Part shown: positions 54,077-64,000 of the stretch, piece after piece | Position numbering within the stretch: position 1 is the stretch's first letter | How the letters are laid out: every line of letters starts with the position of its first letter | DNA from: Porpolomopsis calyptriformis | Lineage: Eukaryota; Basidiomycota; Agaricomycetes; Agaricales; Hygrophoraceae | Assembly: GCA_951640195.1 (NCBI GenBank) | Contig: OX621167.1 | Span: 1,674,001-1,738,000 of the forward strand | Length of the DNA stretch: 64,000 nucleotides | Reading direction: 5' to 3' | Program-made: the position numbers and the translations under genes | The notes under the pieces: generated by a model | Databases searched by the model: none | What the model was told of the DNA's origin: nothing | Seen by the model: only the letters and a program-made list of their open reading frames with translations

Positions 54077-55879
54077 TCAAATGCCAACCAACGTTTGCCT
54101 GGCGTCTATTCGTAAATTTGGCAGAGGCAACGAGGTTGTACTGGAACGCGGTGAGTCGACGGACGGGGGAGGGGAAGGATACGACTCTATTGGAGAGGCA
54201 CCAAGGGAGTCGTCCTTTGGTGTAGACACCAAGATGTTTGTTGGTAGCGTGATTTTAATGGTGAGATTAGGCGGTGGTCGTGGATGCGGATGTAGCCTAG
54301 AATGTGTCCTCGGATGAGATCGGGGTTCATGATTGGGTGACTGGGGTGGATGCATTGTAGATAATGCGCCTCGCGGCCGTCCATACGCCGCCACAGAAAC
54401 AATCCCGGAGGTCTCTGCGACTGGCTGGTCTGCCTTGTCGAGAGGGAGGGAATCAAGGCCAGTCATCATTCGGATGTCGGCCTCTGTGGTAGGAAGGACC
54501 ATCGCGCGCGCTGCCTCCACTCTCCGCATCTTCTTTTCGCCATTCTCGACGTCACTCTTGGCGTTATTATACATATACAAACCCAAGAATGTCATTGAAA
54601 TCCCGAATCCTTGCAATGGATGTACGTTCTGATTGAACCAAACGATTGAAGCACAAATGACAGCTACACGCTTGATCAATGATGCGATCGAATAGGTGAC
54701 AGGCGAAGTAGAAGAGAGAATGATGAAGGCGATTATATTCTGGGCAAAATGCACTGTTCCGTTCATGACAAAGTAATAGGTGATGGAGTGGGGCATAGAA
54801 TGGCCTTGGTTAGGGTGTGCGATGTGGCCGGGGTTGAGTCGTGTTTTGAGAAGAACCTGTAGGTCGCTTAGGACCCATACGGGAGTCATGAGAAGGAAGG
54901 CCATGCTAGAGGAATAGAATAAGAGATTGAGTTTGTCGAGCTTGTGAGAGTTCGATTGAGTGATGGCGCCGGTGTTGGAAGGCATGATCCGTTTAAAAAA
55001 GATATTAGAACTAACGAAGACTAAGGCGGACCCCAAAGCACAGAGTAGACCAACGGCATTTGAGGCAGATATGTCAAACGAGCATGCCAGCATGACTCCA
55101 ATTGTAAGTGGAAAAAGGGAAACGTAGGTGTTTGGCGAGTAATCCACTCCGAACAGAACGGCGTAGGCTGCCACAGTGAAAAGGGGAGAAAGTGCCTACG
55201 TGTGAACAATAATAAGGTGAAAACGGGCCTTCGAAGAGAGGGGCGAAAGACAGGATACACATACCTTGATAGTATGCAAAGTGCTCACCGGAATTCTCGA
55301 GATGGCCATGCTGGAGCACATATGGCCGCCAACTTGGAACATTCCCATTGGTAATGTGGTCCTCACGATCGCTACAGTAGGTGATCGTAGCCTGGTGAAG
55401 CGAATGACGGGGGACATGAAGAGCAAGCAAAATATTGCAACAAAACCGAACTGGACAAAAGTAAGAGTGACAGGATACCGGAACTGGGTCATAATAATTT
55501 TCCCGGTATTGGATGACAATGCAGAGGTCGTATACCAAAGGCCGCAGAGAAATATAAACCGAACAGTCGACGAGGTGGGGAAAATGGTCGGGACGAATTG
55601 AGTGGAAGCAGGAGAACGTGGAAGCCTTTGGGGGAATATGGGAAATGGGTTCAACGAAGACCAATGTCGTGAAAGGTATCGTTTGAGCGTGAACGGGGAA
55701 AATGAGAACGGCGGCGGCGAATAATCGACGAGAGGCTGGTTGTCGTATTTTGACCGGGCGGCGTTGTGGACCGAAGGTGAGTGTGCATCAGGCAGCCAAG
55801 CACCTGTACGGGCGATTTGGGGGTGGTGAGCAGCCGTCCATCGAGGAGCTGATTTTGGTGGGTAGGTGAGGTGATCCAT
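54077..55879 (-). CDS. TPT-family (SLC35-like) transporter, SLY41-like
   Basis: Two exons, 55879-55265 and 55195-54077, intron 55196-55264, giving 577 residues. The N-terminal 75 residues are Pro/Ser-rich and cytosolic-looking. About eight to ten hydrophobic helices follow (from FIFLCGLWYTTSALSSNTGK to FGISMTFLGLYMYNNAK), including a QVGGHMCSSMAISRIPVS-type segment and an FFKRIM motif typical of triose-phosphate-translocator family proteins. The C-terminal 150 residues are Pro/Ser/His-rich and disordered. Yeast Sly41 belongs to this family and affects ER-Golgi traffic and calcium; the substrate here is unknown. The start codon is 36 bp from the divergent NDUFAF7 start. Confidence 0.85.
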
Positions 55880-55915
55880 GATGAGAAAGGAGTTTACCTC
55901 AGCAATAAAGCGTTG
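55880..55915. promoter_or_regulatory. 36-bp spacer between divergent transporter and NDUFAF7 starts
   Basis: ATGs at 55877-55879 (minus) and 55916-55918 (plus) are 36 bp apart. A further in-frame plus-strand ATG at 55880 would make the coding regions abut the minus start codon, so the downstream ATG, which begins a mitochondrial-like presequence, is preferred. Confidence 0.5.
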
Positions 55916-57491
55916 ATGAGGAGGCTGGCACTGCCCCAGAAATTCTGTCGATATGCAACGCTCTCGTCGACGGCAAGCTCGCGTTCGTCAGATCGCTGGT
56001 CTTACAATCGAGTGTCGTTCATGGACTCTCAGGATGATGATCGTGCTCATTATCAACTCGTTACTGCCCAGGACCTTGGCCAGCACACCACGCCTCCCCG
56101 TCGTGTCAAGATGCTCGTCCGGGATTTTATCGAGGATTCTTTGTACAATCCCCACTACGGCTACTTTTCGATACATGCCCCCATATTCAATACCTCGGGG
56201 CCTGGCTTTGACTTTCCATCCTTGAAGGATTCAGCAGAGTTTCAAGAAGAACTCTCAAAGCAATACGCTATACATGGCCCGGACCGCCAACTGTGGCATA
56301 CCCCAACGGGGCTATTCAAGGTGCATTCCACTTCATCTACAGGTATTGCTTGCTGATCGGCCGTTTAGCCGTGGTATGGCGAAGCCATTGCGCAGTGCCT
56401 TGTTTCGGAATATCTCCCAAAAGATTTTCCACATGAAGATCTCATTATATATGAAGTTGGGGCCGGAAATGGGACACTTGCGATGGACATCCTCAACTAT
56501 CTTCGTGAAAAATATCCTGAGGTTTATGACCGCACACGTTACAACATCATCGAAATTAGCCATGAGTTGATCAAACCGCAGAAAGACAATCTTTGTCAAA
56601 AACATCCTTCTATCAACGTGATCCACAACAGCATCTTTCATTGGGACGTTCTGCAACCTGCCCCATGTTTTTTCCTGTCGATGGAAGTTATCGTAGGTGA
56701 CCCTCGGGGCTGTCCTTCGGCGTGCTAACGCCAAGCAACAGGACAACTTTGGCCATGATATGATCCGTTATGACCTCCGTTCTCTTGAGCCTTATCAAGG
56801 TCTCGTCTCCATCGATAGCCTTGGCGACTTCGAAATTTATTATACAAAGGTTACGGACCCTCTGATATCATCCTTCCTAGACCATCGCCAGAGGCTCTCT
56901 CATCAGCTTCCACTTCCGAGACTTCTTAAGGCATCTTCAGCAATCCGAAACTTATATACCAGCCTCCCTTTTGCACCCAATTTATCGGCGCTCGAGTTCA
57001 TCCCAACAAAGCTGCTCAGTTTTTTGCGAGCGCTCCGCTCTTACTTCCCACGACACCGTCTCTTGTTGTCCGACTTCTCATCATTGCCCCACACCATTCC
57101 AGGTGTGAATGCCCCCGTGGTTCAGACACGATATCGAAATGTCATGATACCATGCTCGACGCTGCTCGTAAAACAAGGCCACTTCGACATTTTCTTCCCA
57201 ACCGATTTCGAACGCTTAAGAGATATGTACAAGGACACATTCTCCCGTCCTCCATCTTCTCTGTCAACCACACAAGAGCAGTCGCCCTCGATGACGAATG
57301 CTTCCTCGTCGTCACTTGGTTCCAACTTTTCGTCACATCTGCCGACTGGTCTTCCTTTCGGTGAGCGCATGCCGAGGATATTCACCCATGCCGAGTTCCT
57401 TGGGATGTATGCACAGCTCAGCAAGACCCGACTGCAAAATGGCGAAAATCCTATGCTTGATTTTTACAAAAATGTGAAATTCTTATTTTGA
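55916..57491 (+). CDS. NDUFAF7: NDUFAF7/MidA-type mitochondrial methyltransferase
   Basis: Exons 55916-56320, 56369-56692 and 56742-57491 join in frame to 492 residues. The N-terminus (MRRLALPQKFCRYATL) looks like a mitochondrial presequence. The VRDFIEDSLYNPHYGYFS segment, YAIHGPDRQLWHTP, the SAM-binding motif EVGAGNGTLAMDIL (about 56450-56490), the acidic motif EISHELI and the SMEVIDNFGHD segment match the MidA/NDUFAF7 family. The protein dimethylates an arginine of a complex I subunit during assembly in the mitochondrial matrix. A low-complexity Ser/Thr stretch near residue 420 looks like a fungal insertion. The second intron contains a clear TGCTAAC branch site. It converges with the next gene, 78 bp between stops. 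Confidence 0.9.
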
Positions 57492-57569
57492 GGTTCCACT
57501 TATTATCCCCATCCCACCAGTGGACAAGCATAACCAGGAAGTATACTTGTCATGACTCGATCATTACAG

Positions 57570-58624
57570 TCACACTAGATGTGGTGTATTTCGGATGATA
57601 TACAAATAATAGTGAAACGAATTGCCCAATTCCCGTATCTCAAGAGTAGTCCCAGGTTTAGTCAGGAGTGACCGTCGAAAATGTGGCTGGCCGAAGGTGA
57701 TGTATAGGAAGATGCCATTACTTTCACGAAGAACCCTGAGGGTCGCGTCACAGTGTGCGGACATACAAAGAATCAAATTACCTGAGTACTCCGTCAACCT
57801 CCTTGGCACAATCTTCCACAACCTGTGGCGGGGGATTCTTGGAGGATAATTAGAAACTAACTCTTGTCATGGCGAAGGAGACGCGCGCACCCAAACGTCA
57901 CCTTTGAAAGACAGCATCGAGTCCATCGTGCCTTTCATAACCACGAATCTATGAATTCACACGAGTAACAAACACTCTTGGAGCCGAGACAGACCTTTAT
58001 CAATTGCCACATCGAAGGTATTGGACTCGAACGACAAATTGCGGACATCCATTTCGCGCCCTGAGTTGAATGAATTCAGCACGCCCTCTGAGAAACATTC
58101 GACGCGCTTACACTCCATCCCTGGACAAATAGTCTGACACCGCCGGTGCATTTTTTCGATGACAACGGATGAGTACTACGCCCTCAATCTTGGCAAATTT
58201 AACCAACTGAAAAACGGGCGGCTCACGTCTATGTTGACAATATTCTTGTATCCATCATTCCACATCTAGGAGAAATAAGGAATGGTGGCCAAACAGGATT
58301 TGCGAGGCCGAATCACATCCACTAACTTTTTCGGACAACCTAGAGTTTCCACATCCAAGGACCAATATCCTGGCGGTCTTAGATGGAATCAAGTCGCGTA
58401 AGATGTTCTCCAATTCTTCGTACGATCTAAACCAATCGAACATAGTGTCATCGGGCTCGCTTACCAGAGACACGTCAGTCGCTGCCCAAGTGGTCGAAGA
58501 CAATACTCACTTGGTGTATCTTTGATCCCTTCCCGTAACCAAATCGGTCTATTGAAGGAAATGGGAAATAACAGGCATACCAGTAATCTTTCGTGCAATA
58601 CTCTTCGTTTTTGTGAGAGGACAT
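57570..58624 (-). CDS. Class I methyltransferase, EEF1AKMT4/METTL13-like
   Basis: The ATG at 58622-58624 starts an N-terminus with EEYCTKDYW, the usual beginning of this family. Next come an FDWFRSYEELENIL segment, SAM motif ILVLGCGNSRLSE (about 58350), a VDRNLSF-like MDVRNLSF segment and FDVAIDKGT (about 57990), then FGQPHFRR and a PGTTLEIRELGNSFHYY C-terminus. At least six very short introns are needed; I could not fix the first two splice junctions. Human relatives methylate lysines of translation factor eEF1A; that the fungal protein does so is inferred. It is divergent from the eS4 gene, 98 bp between start codons. Confidence 0.8.
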
Positions 58625-58722
58625 TATTGTGTTACATAATCACCGACCAAAACACCACACTCGACCAACGAAATCGTGCTAGATAACATCATCCAAAGTG
58701 CTGTGACTTCAACGCAACAAAC
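58625..58722. promoter_or_regulatory. 98-bp divergent spacer, methyltransferase and RPS4
   Basis: The interval between the two start codons. It is AT-poor with no TATA motif that I can see. It presumably drives the highly expressed ribosomal protein gene, perhaps with help from the 133-bp first intron. Confidence 0.4.
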
Positions 58723-59800
58723 ATGGTCAGTGATCTGCTCTCGATCTTAGGTGTGGAATGAGTTTACATTCGGTGGGGATATCGAGAGTGGATGGATGGG
58801 GGTTTTACTACATCGATGTCGAATCGCAACACATTATGCTAACTGCTTGATTATCAAGGCTCGAGGACCGAAAAAGCACTTAAAGCGCCTAGCCGCCCCC
58901 TCATCGTGGATGCTTGATAAATTGACTGGAACATACGTGCGCTCCCTGTCCTCGCAGTTCAGCGATCTACACTGCTGAAGAAATTGACAGGCTCCACGTC
59001 CATCTACCGGCCCCCACAAGCTCCGTGAATCCCTTCCCCTTACCATCTTCCTCCGCAACCGGCTAAAGTACGCCCTGACCGGTCGTGAGGTCACCTCGAT
59101 TGTGAAGCAACGCTTAATTAAAATCGACTCCAAGGTCCGAACCGATCCCACCTATCCTGCCGGCTTCATGGGTGTGTTCCAACCTCCTCCGAATGATTGT
59201 AATTTTATTCCTCTCAACCTAGATGTCATAACCATTGAGAAGTCCGGCGAACATTTCCGCTTGCTGTATGACGTTAAGGGCCGATTCACCATCCACCGCA
59301 TTACTCCTGAGGAGGCTACCTACAAGCTTCTCAAGGTTCGCAAGGTCGCCATCGGTGCAAAAGGTGTCCCTCACATAGTAACCCATGATGGCCGCACCAT
59401 TCGTTATCCTGATCCCTTGATTAGTGTCAACGACACTGTCAAGTTCGACTTCGAACAGGGGAAAATTACCGACTATGTCAAATTTGATTCTGGGAACATC
59501 GTCATGATTACCGGCGGGCGAAATATGGGAAGAGCCGGCGTCATTGTGCACCGAGAGAAGCACATTGGGGGGTTCGACATTGTCCATGTCAAGGATTCTT
59601 TGGATCGAACTTTTGCTACCCGGTATGTGTCGAAGTTATCTTTCTATGCTCCTTCATTTATTCATATGGAAAGTGTCACCAATATCTTTGTTATCGGGGA
59701 GGGGATCAAACCGTGGATATCGCTCCCCAAAGGCAAGGGAACCAAACTCACCATTTCGGAGGAGAGGGATCTACGAAGAAAACGAGCAGCCGAGCAATAG
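58723..59800 (+). CDS. RPS4: Ribosomal protein eS4 (S4)
   Basis: Exons 58723-58725, 58859-58936, 58991-59171, 59223-59622 and 59674-59800 give exactly 262 residues, the normal eS4 length. The protein reads [15 protein letters not shown], then S4-type RNA-binding segments, [15 protein letters not shown] (KOW-like motif) and a C-terminus [25 protein letters not shown] tail. It is a 40S subunit component. The first exon contains only the start codon: the first intron (133 bp, branch TGCTAAC) begins immediately after the ATG. Conserved sequence begins at the first codon after the intron, so this is not an annotation artefact. It converges with PSO2, 92 bp between stops. Confidence 0.95.
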
Positions 59801-59892
59801 ACGACCGAAGCTGCCCTTCACCTGACACAGCATGATATTTACTGCGGCTAGAGAATGACATTCGTCGGGCTTGCAATTCATATTGCTGCAAG

Positions 59893-62421
59893 TTACCAAT
59901 AATCATCAGATCGAAAAGGCACAACAGTATTCTTCCCTCTCTTCCCCCTTTCTCTCTCCCATTTCTGCATCCATCTTGCCATTTTCACTTGAGCCACCCT
60001 ATTTTCCACATTGACTGTTGGAACCATCTTTCCCCAGTCAAATGATAATGCAAAGCATGTGAGCTCAAAAAATGAGCTGTGCTCAGAGTAAGGTACCCCA
60101 TATATCTGCATAGTTGGCGTAGAGCCTGGTATAGCCTTGATGTTTGCGGGGGTGAAAGGCCGCTGTTGAGAATGGGATATGATGGAGGAAATAGAGGAAT
60201 TTTGATTCACGTTAGCTCGTTGCCTAAATCTACGCGAAGATCAGCCTTAGTCACTCCATTGAAATGAATATGACTAACGTCCATCCTGTTGGTCTAAAAC
60301 CCAGAACCTTGGTAAAAGCCCCTTTGAATCCATCCACATATGTCTGCAAGCGGTCGCGAGTAATCACGCCAAGCGGCAGGATATGGACGTCGGCATCATA
60401 TGGATCACGCGTCATCATTGCTCGTAAATCTGGGTCATTTTGGCATCGAAGGATGGCAGCTTTACGTTCATCACAATAAACTTTGGTCTGTAACGCCCGA
60501 GCGATTGCTAAGAGTGTCATGGCTCAGAAGCTGACCAAGTAAGTAACTTAGGGAGCGCACAGAACCTTTGATGATGCGTTCTTTCCCTATAGAATAAGTT
60601 CTGTAGGTACAGTCAGTAATGATTCACTGAATCAACTGCATACATACCCAACTACGATCAAAGTTCGTGTCATTGTTCTTCTCTGCATCTCCGAGTGCTT
60701 CTTATAACCCAACCAGCAATCCATGGTCTGGACTTTCGAATCATCTGACATCTCATCAGGGTTGACCATCCTTTGGACTAGTTCCACGCAAGCCGACACA
60801 ACTAATGGTTGAGGCGGGAATGTGTACTAAAGATATATCAGCATGATTAACGGCAAGCCGAGAACGATGAACTCGCCTTTGGGTCAAGATAAGTGGTATC
60901 AAGGTACACAACATCAATCCTCTTGCCGTGGATTGCTGGATGTAAGACATGCCGAGGTGATGCACGAAAGTCACCACAATGTAGGTATCGGATAATGATG
61001 GTTGGACCAACAAGGTTGGATGTGACGGTACTATCGCTTATTTTCGTGTTTTGCTGCCTTTCGAAAAGAAATAGGCAGGAGCCTGGACCTATGGGTTCAA
61101 CTTTAAGGGTGGCTGTCGGCAGAACCGAACGGGAACTAACAGTGATTAGCCTCAATAAGGGTCACTTTAACCCCCCCGCTGTTGGGGATTACAAACGGAA
61201 CATCCATAGGAAGTGGGTGCACCCATTTAGGATCCACAGATAACAGGAGAACTATGAGACCAGCGGTGCCTTCTGTACTGGAGGTGTCATTTCGTCAGGT
61301 AATAGAATTGGTATGATGGAATCTCACGTGAACAATAAATTGGGCCACTATTCCAACTGGAAGTAAGATGTGTGTAATGATCTGAATGCGCATGCCTGCA
61401 AGACGATATGCAACCTTATCGTAGGAATTTTTTCGGAGGCACTTACGTCAAGAAATAGGCCTCCACACCCGGAATGGTCCCATATTGAAATGCATCAACA
61501 GCGATTGGCATGCCTTGTAAGATCTTGTAGGACGGCACCGTCCTCTGCTGACCGTTTCGCGCTTTGAATTGAAGATTGGGACTGGTAGTGTGGGCTTCAT
61601 CGTAGACCTGATTTAAGTTCTTGCCGAGGGTCAAAACGGAAAACATGTTCTTCGATACGTCACCGTTCCCAGACTCGAATCGAGAGCTCGAGGATCCGGA
61701 ATGTGAACGGGGATGGACGGTGGAGAAAGGTTGAATACCTTTTGAATGAGTTCGGACGGCCAATAAATCCAAGCAGTCATTGACATGGCCGGAGACATCC
61801 TGAATCTCGATAAGTTAGGACCGCTTCATTGACTGTAGAATTTCGGAAGCGTACGAGTGTTGCTGCTAAGATGTCTGTTAAGTCGATGTTACACACAGGG
61901 CAAAGAACGACCGAGTCTGCTTCCTTTGCTTCTGCGTCACTATTCAACATGGGCGGTCCGTTGGCATCGTCCGTGGTTCTCTCCATATCCAACAGACCAT
62001 TTGGAGGCGGGTCATAATCCTCAAGTTTCGTTCCAGACGATAATAGGGTGTATGCTGAGATCCTCTCTGTGGGTGCACCTCCTGAGGTACATGACAATTC
62101 GTCACGCGCGTCCATTGGAATGAAAAGTGAAGTTTCAAGGGTGCTTGATTGAGTGGATTTTAGATCACCAGCGGTCTGAGACTCGTAGTGAATGACTTCG
62201 TTCACAGTTTCGATTGTCGAGCTGATGCCACATCTTGGGTTGGTTTCTGCGAGGTCATTGTCATCAGAGTCAATGACTATGATATCCTTGTCCGGGATGG
62301 ATGAGGTCGATGGTCTCTCTGCCTTGTGATCCAAAGCCACTTTGCCCCTGGCGCGGGGAAAGTAGTAGTGCAATGTCAAAGATTGTGGAGAATGTTTGCG
62401 CTTCTTTCTGTCAGCAACCAT
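59893..62421 (-). CDS. PSO2: DNA interstrand crosslink repair nuclease PSO2/SNM1
   Basis: The ATG at 62419-62421 is followed by a disordered N-terminal region. It includes an SxxLxxYF-like segment (SLTLHYYF) resembling a PCNA-interaction motif, then a UBZ4-type zinc finger (CPVCNIDL ... HVNDC) split by an intron near 61780. The metallo-beta-lactamase domain has HAHSDHYT (about 61413-61390), EANHCPGSC (split by an intron near 61140) and YLHCGDFRASP. The DRMBL domain carries KVYCDERKAAIL (about 60480) and DADVHILPLGV. The C-terminus has YSEHSSFFEL and ends VVPFRSDDYW. This order defines PSO2/SNM1, a 5' exonuclease in crosslink repair. Several introns; no damage seen. Confidence 0.93.
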
Positions 62422-62650
62422 GGCTAAGGAGAATGTTTGAGTTGGAGTCTGGCTTAACGCGAGATTTCGTGGCTGAAGTTGTCATATACAAATCCAGATT
62501 CAAGAGAGATCAAGGGAGCTAGGGTGGTTGTGATAGTCAGTTACTGTACTTTACATTGATGTGAAGAAACCGCTCTTCTATGATGAATCCAACCCTTCGT
62601 AAAGGAGAGAGTAGGGGTGGTATATCAGAACCAGATTCTAATCCAAGTGG

Positions 62651-63876
62651 TCAATCAAAGCCGGTTGAATCTCCTCCATATCGTATCGGTAGCTCTTTTA
62701 CATCGATAATAGACAAGAGCGTTGTCTTGATTGCTTGCTGTCCGCTGCCTACAACGGTCATTTTGGCTATCGTGTTGGCGGAAAGAAAGGGCTTGAAAAG
62801 CCAAAACATCCAACTAAAGAAACTGGGCACATTTATAAAGAATTTGCGAGCCTGAAATAGTGTTATGGGTGGTCAGTATGACAGGTGGGTGCAAGGGATA
62901 CGAACAAGTAGCTCCGGGTAATAATTTTGAAATATCTCCGTGGCCCTGGTTGCGGCCGCCTTCGAGTTTGCATCGCGGCTTCTAAGGCTTACGCCCTCAT
63001 AATCTGAAAAGTCATAGTGCTCCTTGTTAAGAGACGAGAATATGGAGTTCTGTGCACTTGCCGTGGATTTGGACAGTTTGGTCGACCTTTTCAAAGTCAA
63101 GTTGACCGAGGCTTTTTTCCATAAGAGCAACGCGCCAGCTGTTCGATATCCCATAAGCGACACGCTCAACATTGTTTAAAAGAAGATTCCGAACCGGAGA
63201 AATCGTTCAACGTCACTGAATGCGGCCTTATTAGCGCCATACAAGTTATAACTGGGTATGCGTGGAACCATAAATTTCGGAACAAATCCTCGTTTGGAAT
63301 GGGGACCTACATCACTGGTCTGCCTTCCTTGTCACGCCCGTACACTCGACCGAGTTGTCCAAACACGTCTTGAGGAAATTCTTCTTTTACAGCAGCCTCC
63401 ACGTTAAATTCCTCTCTCCAACGCAAGGTCTGTACCATCATGGTGTGTGCTTGTCCGAGGTCGAGGTTCCTATAATAATATGTCAATTTCCTCCATTTGT
63501 TTACGACGCCATCCATACCTTGCTCGGAGGAATTTCATCAGGACAACGCTTACCCGCGCATCTGCAGGCCTGGCAGGATCAATTACTACACCCCAAAGAT
63601 TCGCTGACAAATCCCGATCTTTGGGCTTGTCCTTGTAGCTCTCCGACAAAATATCAGGAATCCTTTCCTTTGCGTGGAGTTGATATAAGAAGCGTTAGTT
63701 TGATGCGTCCATCTTACCCGAAACTCCTTCAGAGCTGTCCATTCCGCTTCCGTAAATTGTTCTGTGAGGGTATTTTGGGGTTCCATGGGATCGTCGCCTG
63801 AGACAACTGCTGGCTCAGCGCTCACGACTTCAGGCTTAGCATGTGTCTGCGTGAGTTCAGGCGTCTCTTTTTCCAT
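62651..63876 (-). CDS. SFH5: Sec14-like CRAL-TRIO phosphatidylinositol transfer protein, SFH5-like
   Basis: I chose the ATG at 63874-63876; an upstream in-frame ATG at 63939 would add 21 residues. The acidic, disordered N-terminus is followed by the CRAL-TRIO N domain (NLDLGQAHTMMVQTLRWREEF, about 63470-63410) and the lipid-binding domain (WRVALMEKSLGQLDFEKV, QIHDYEGVSL, RATEIFQNYYPELL, FFINVPSFFSWMF, ANTIAKMTVV), ending KELPIRYGGD and a TGA at 62651. The segments match fungal SFH5, a non-classical Sec14 protein that binds PI or, in some yeasts, heme. At least seven introns; the one at 63004-63061 is GC-AG and joins the conserved motif exactly. Confidence 0.85.
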
Positions 63877-64000
63877 GATTGCGGGCTGGGATTCCGTCGA
63901 GGAGATCGAGCGAAGGATCACGCCGTGACGATGTGACACTCCGGCTCATTACCCAGGTTTTTCGCAATACTCCTTCCTTCCTTTGACCGCCCCTCCGTTC
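63877..64000. other. Upstream region of the SFH5-like gene
   Basis: Right edge of the window. I see no further gene; it probably contains the SFH5 5' untranslated region and promoter. Confidence 0.4.

Noticed and set aside
39468..64000. A co-functional gene cluster, such as a biosynthetic cluster
   Set aside because: The genes belong to unrelated housekeeping processes (ubiquitin, ribosome, mitochondria, DNA repair, lipid transfer). No backbone enzyme or pathway logic is visible.
1..64000. tRNA and rRNA genes
   Set aside because: I looked for TPsiC-like GTTCRANNC boxes with matching A boxes and saw no convincing cloverleaf. A tRNAscan search would settle this.

Overview
The window looks like a chromosome segment of an Agaricomycete (Basidiomycota). 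The evidence is the short 45-65 bp introns with CTAAC-type branch sites, the gene families present, and Plavaka/KDZ-type transposases typical of mushroom-forming fungi. I cannot name the genus. All coordinates, repeat alignments and splice calls were read by eye, with no database search.

Positions 1-39137 are a deeply nested transposon cluster. From outside in: a Plavaka-type DNA transposon gene (24588-26284) is cut by LTR element X, whose interior runs off the left edge. The 3' LTR of X (1721-1776 + 24233-24587) is cut by a 22.4 kb tandem of two copies, A and B, of one Ty3/gypsy family. They share the middle LTR and are bounded by a 4-bp duplication, TTGG. Copy A is in turn broken by a solo X LTR (2534-2933), a complete chromodomain Ty3/gypsy element called Gypsy-1 (3329-9728) and a probable solo LTR-Y (9919-10935). 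Further right are a 5'-truncated Plavaka-like gene with two solo LTRs, then a Ty1/copia element (29616-39137, target duplication GTGGG). The copia holds a solo A/B-family LTR and, in its own 5' LTR, a Tc1/mariner element that itself contains a pogo/CENP-B-type element. All coding copies are decayed, mostly by C-to-T/G-to-A transitions.

The most unusual feature is that three distinct LTR elements (A/B, Gypsy-1, X) carry an extra gene on the strand opposite to gag-pol, near the 3' LTR. In A/B and Gypsy-1 this antisense gene encodes a six-cysteine, Zn2Cys6-like cluster flanked by charged coiled-coil sequence. In A/B it also has introns that can only be spliced from the antisense transcript. This points to a recurrent antisense zinc-cluster cargo on fungal LTR retrotransposons.

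Positions 39468-64000 are a compact, apparently intact gene island: a UFD4/TRIP12-like HECT ubiquitin ligase, a coiled-coil protein, MAK16, an FMP32/CCDC90-type mitochondrial protein, a PB1/multi-ZZ protein resembling p62/NBR1 receptors, a TPT-family transporter, NDUFAF7, an EEF1AKMT4-like methyltransferase, ribosomal protein eS4, the DNA crosslink nuclease PSO2/SNM1 and an SFH5-like Sec14 protein. Three divergent pairs have start codons only 25, 36 and 98 bp apart. The genes do not form one pathway; they are ordinary housekeeping loci beside a repeat block that ends abruptly about 330 bp from the UFD4 stop codon.
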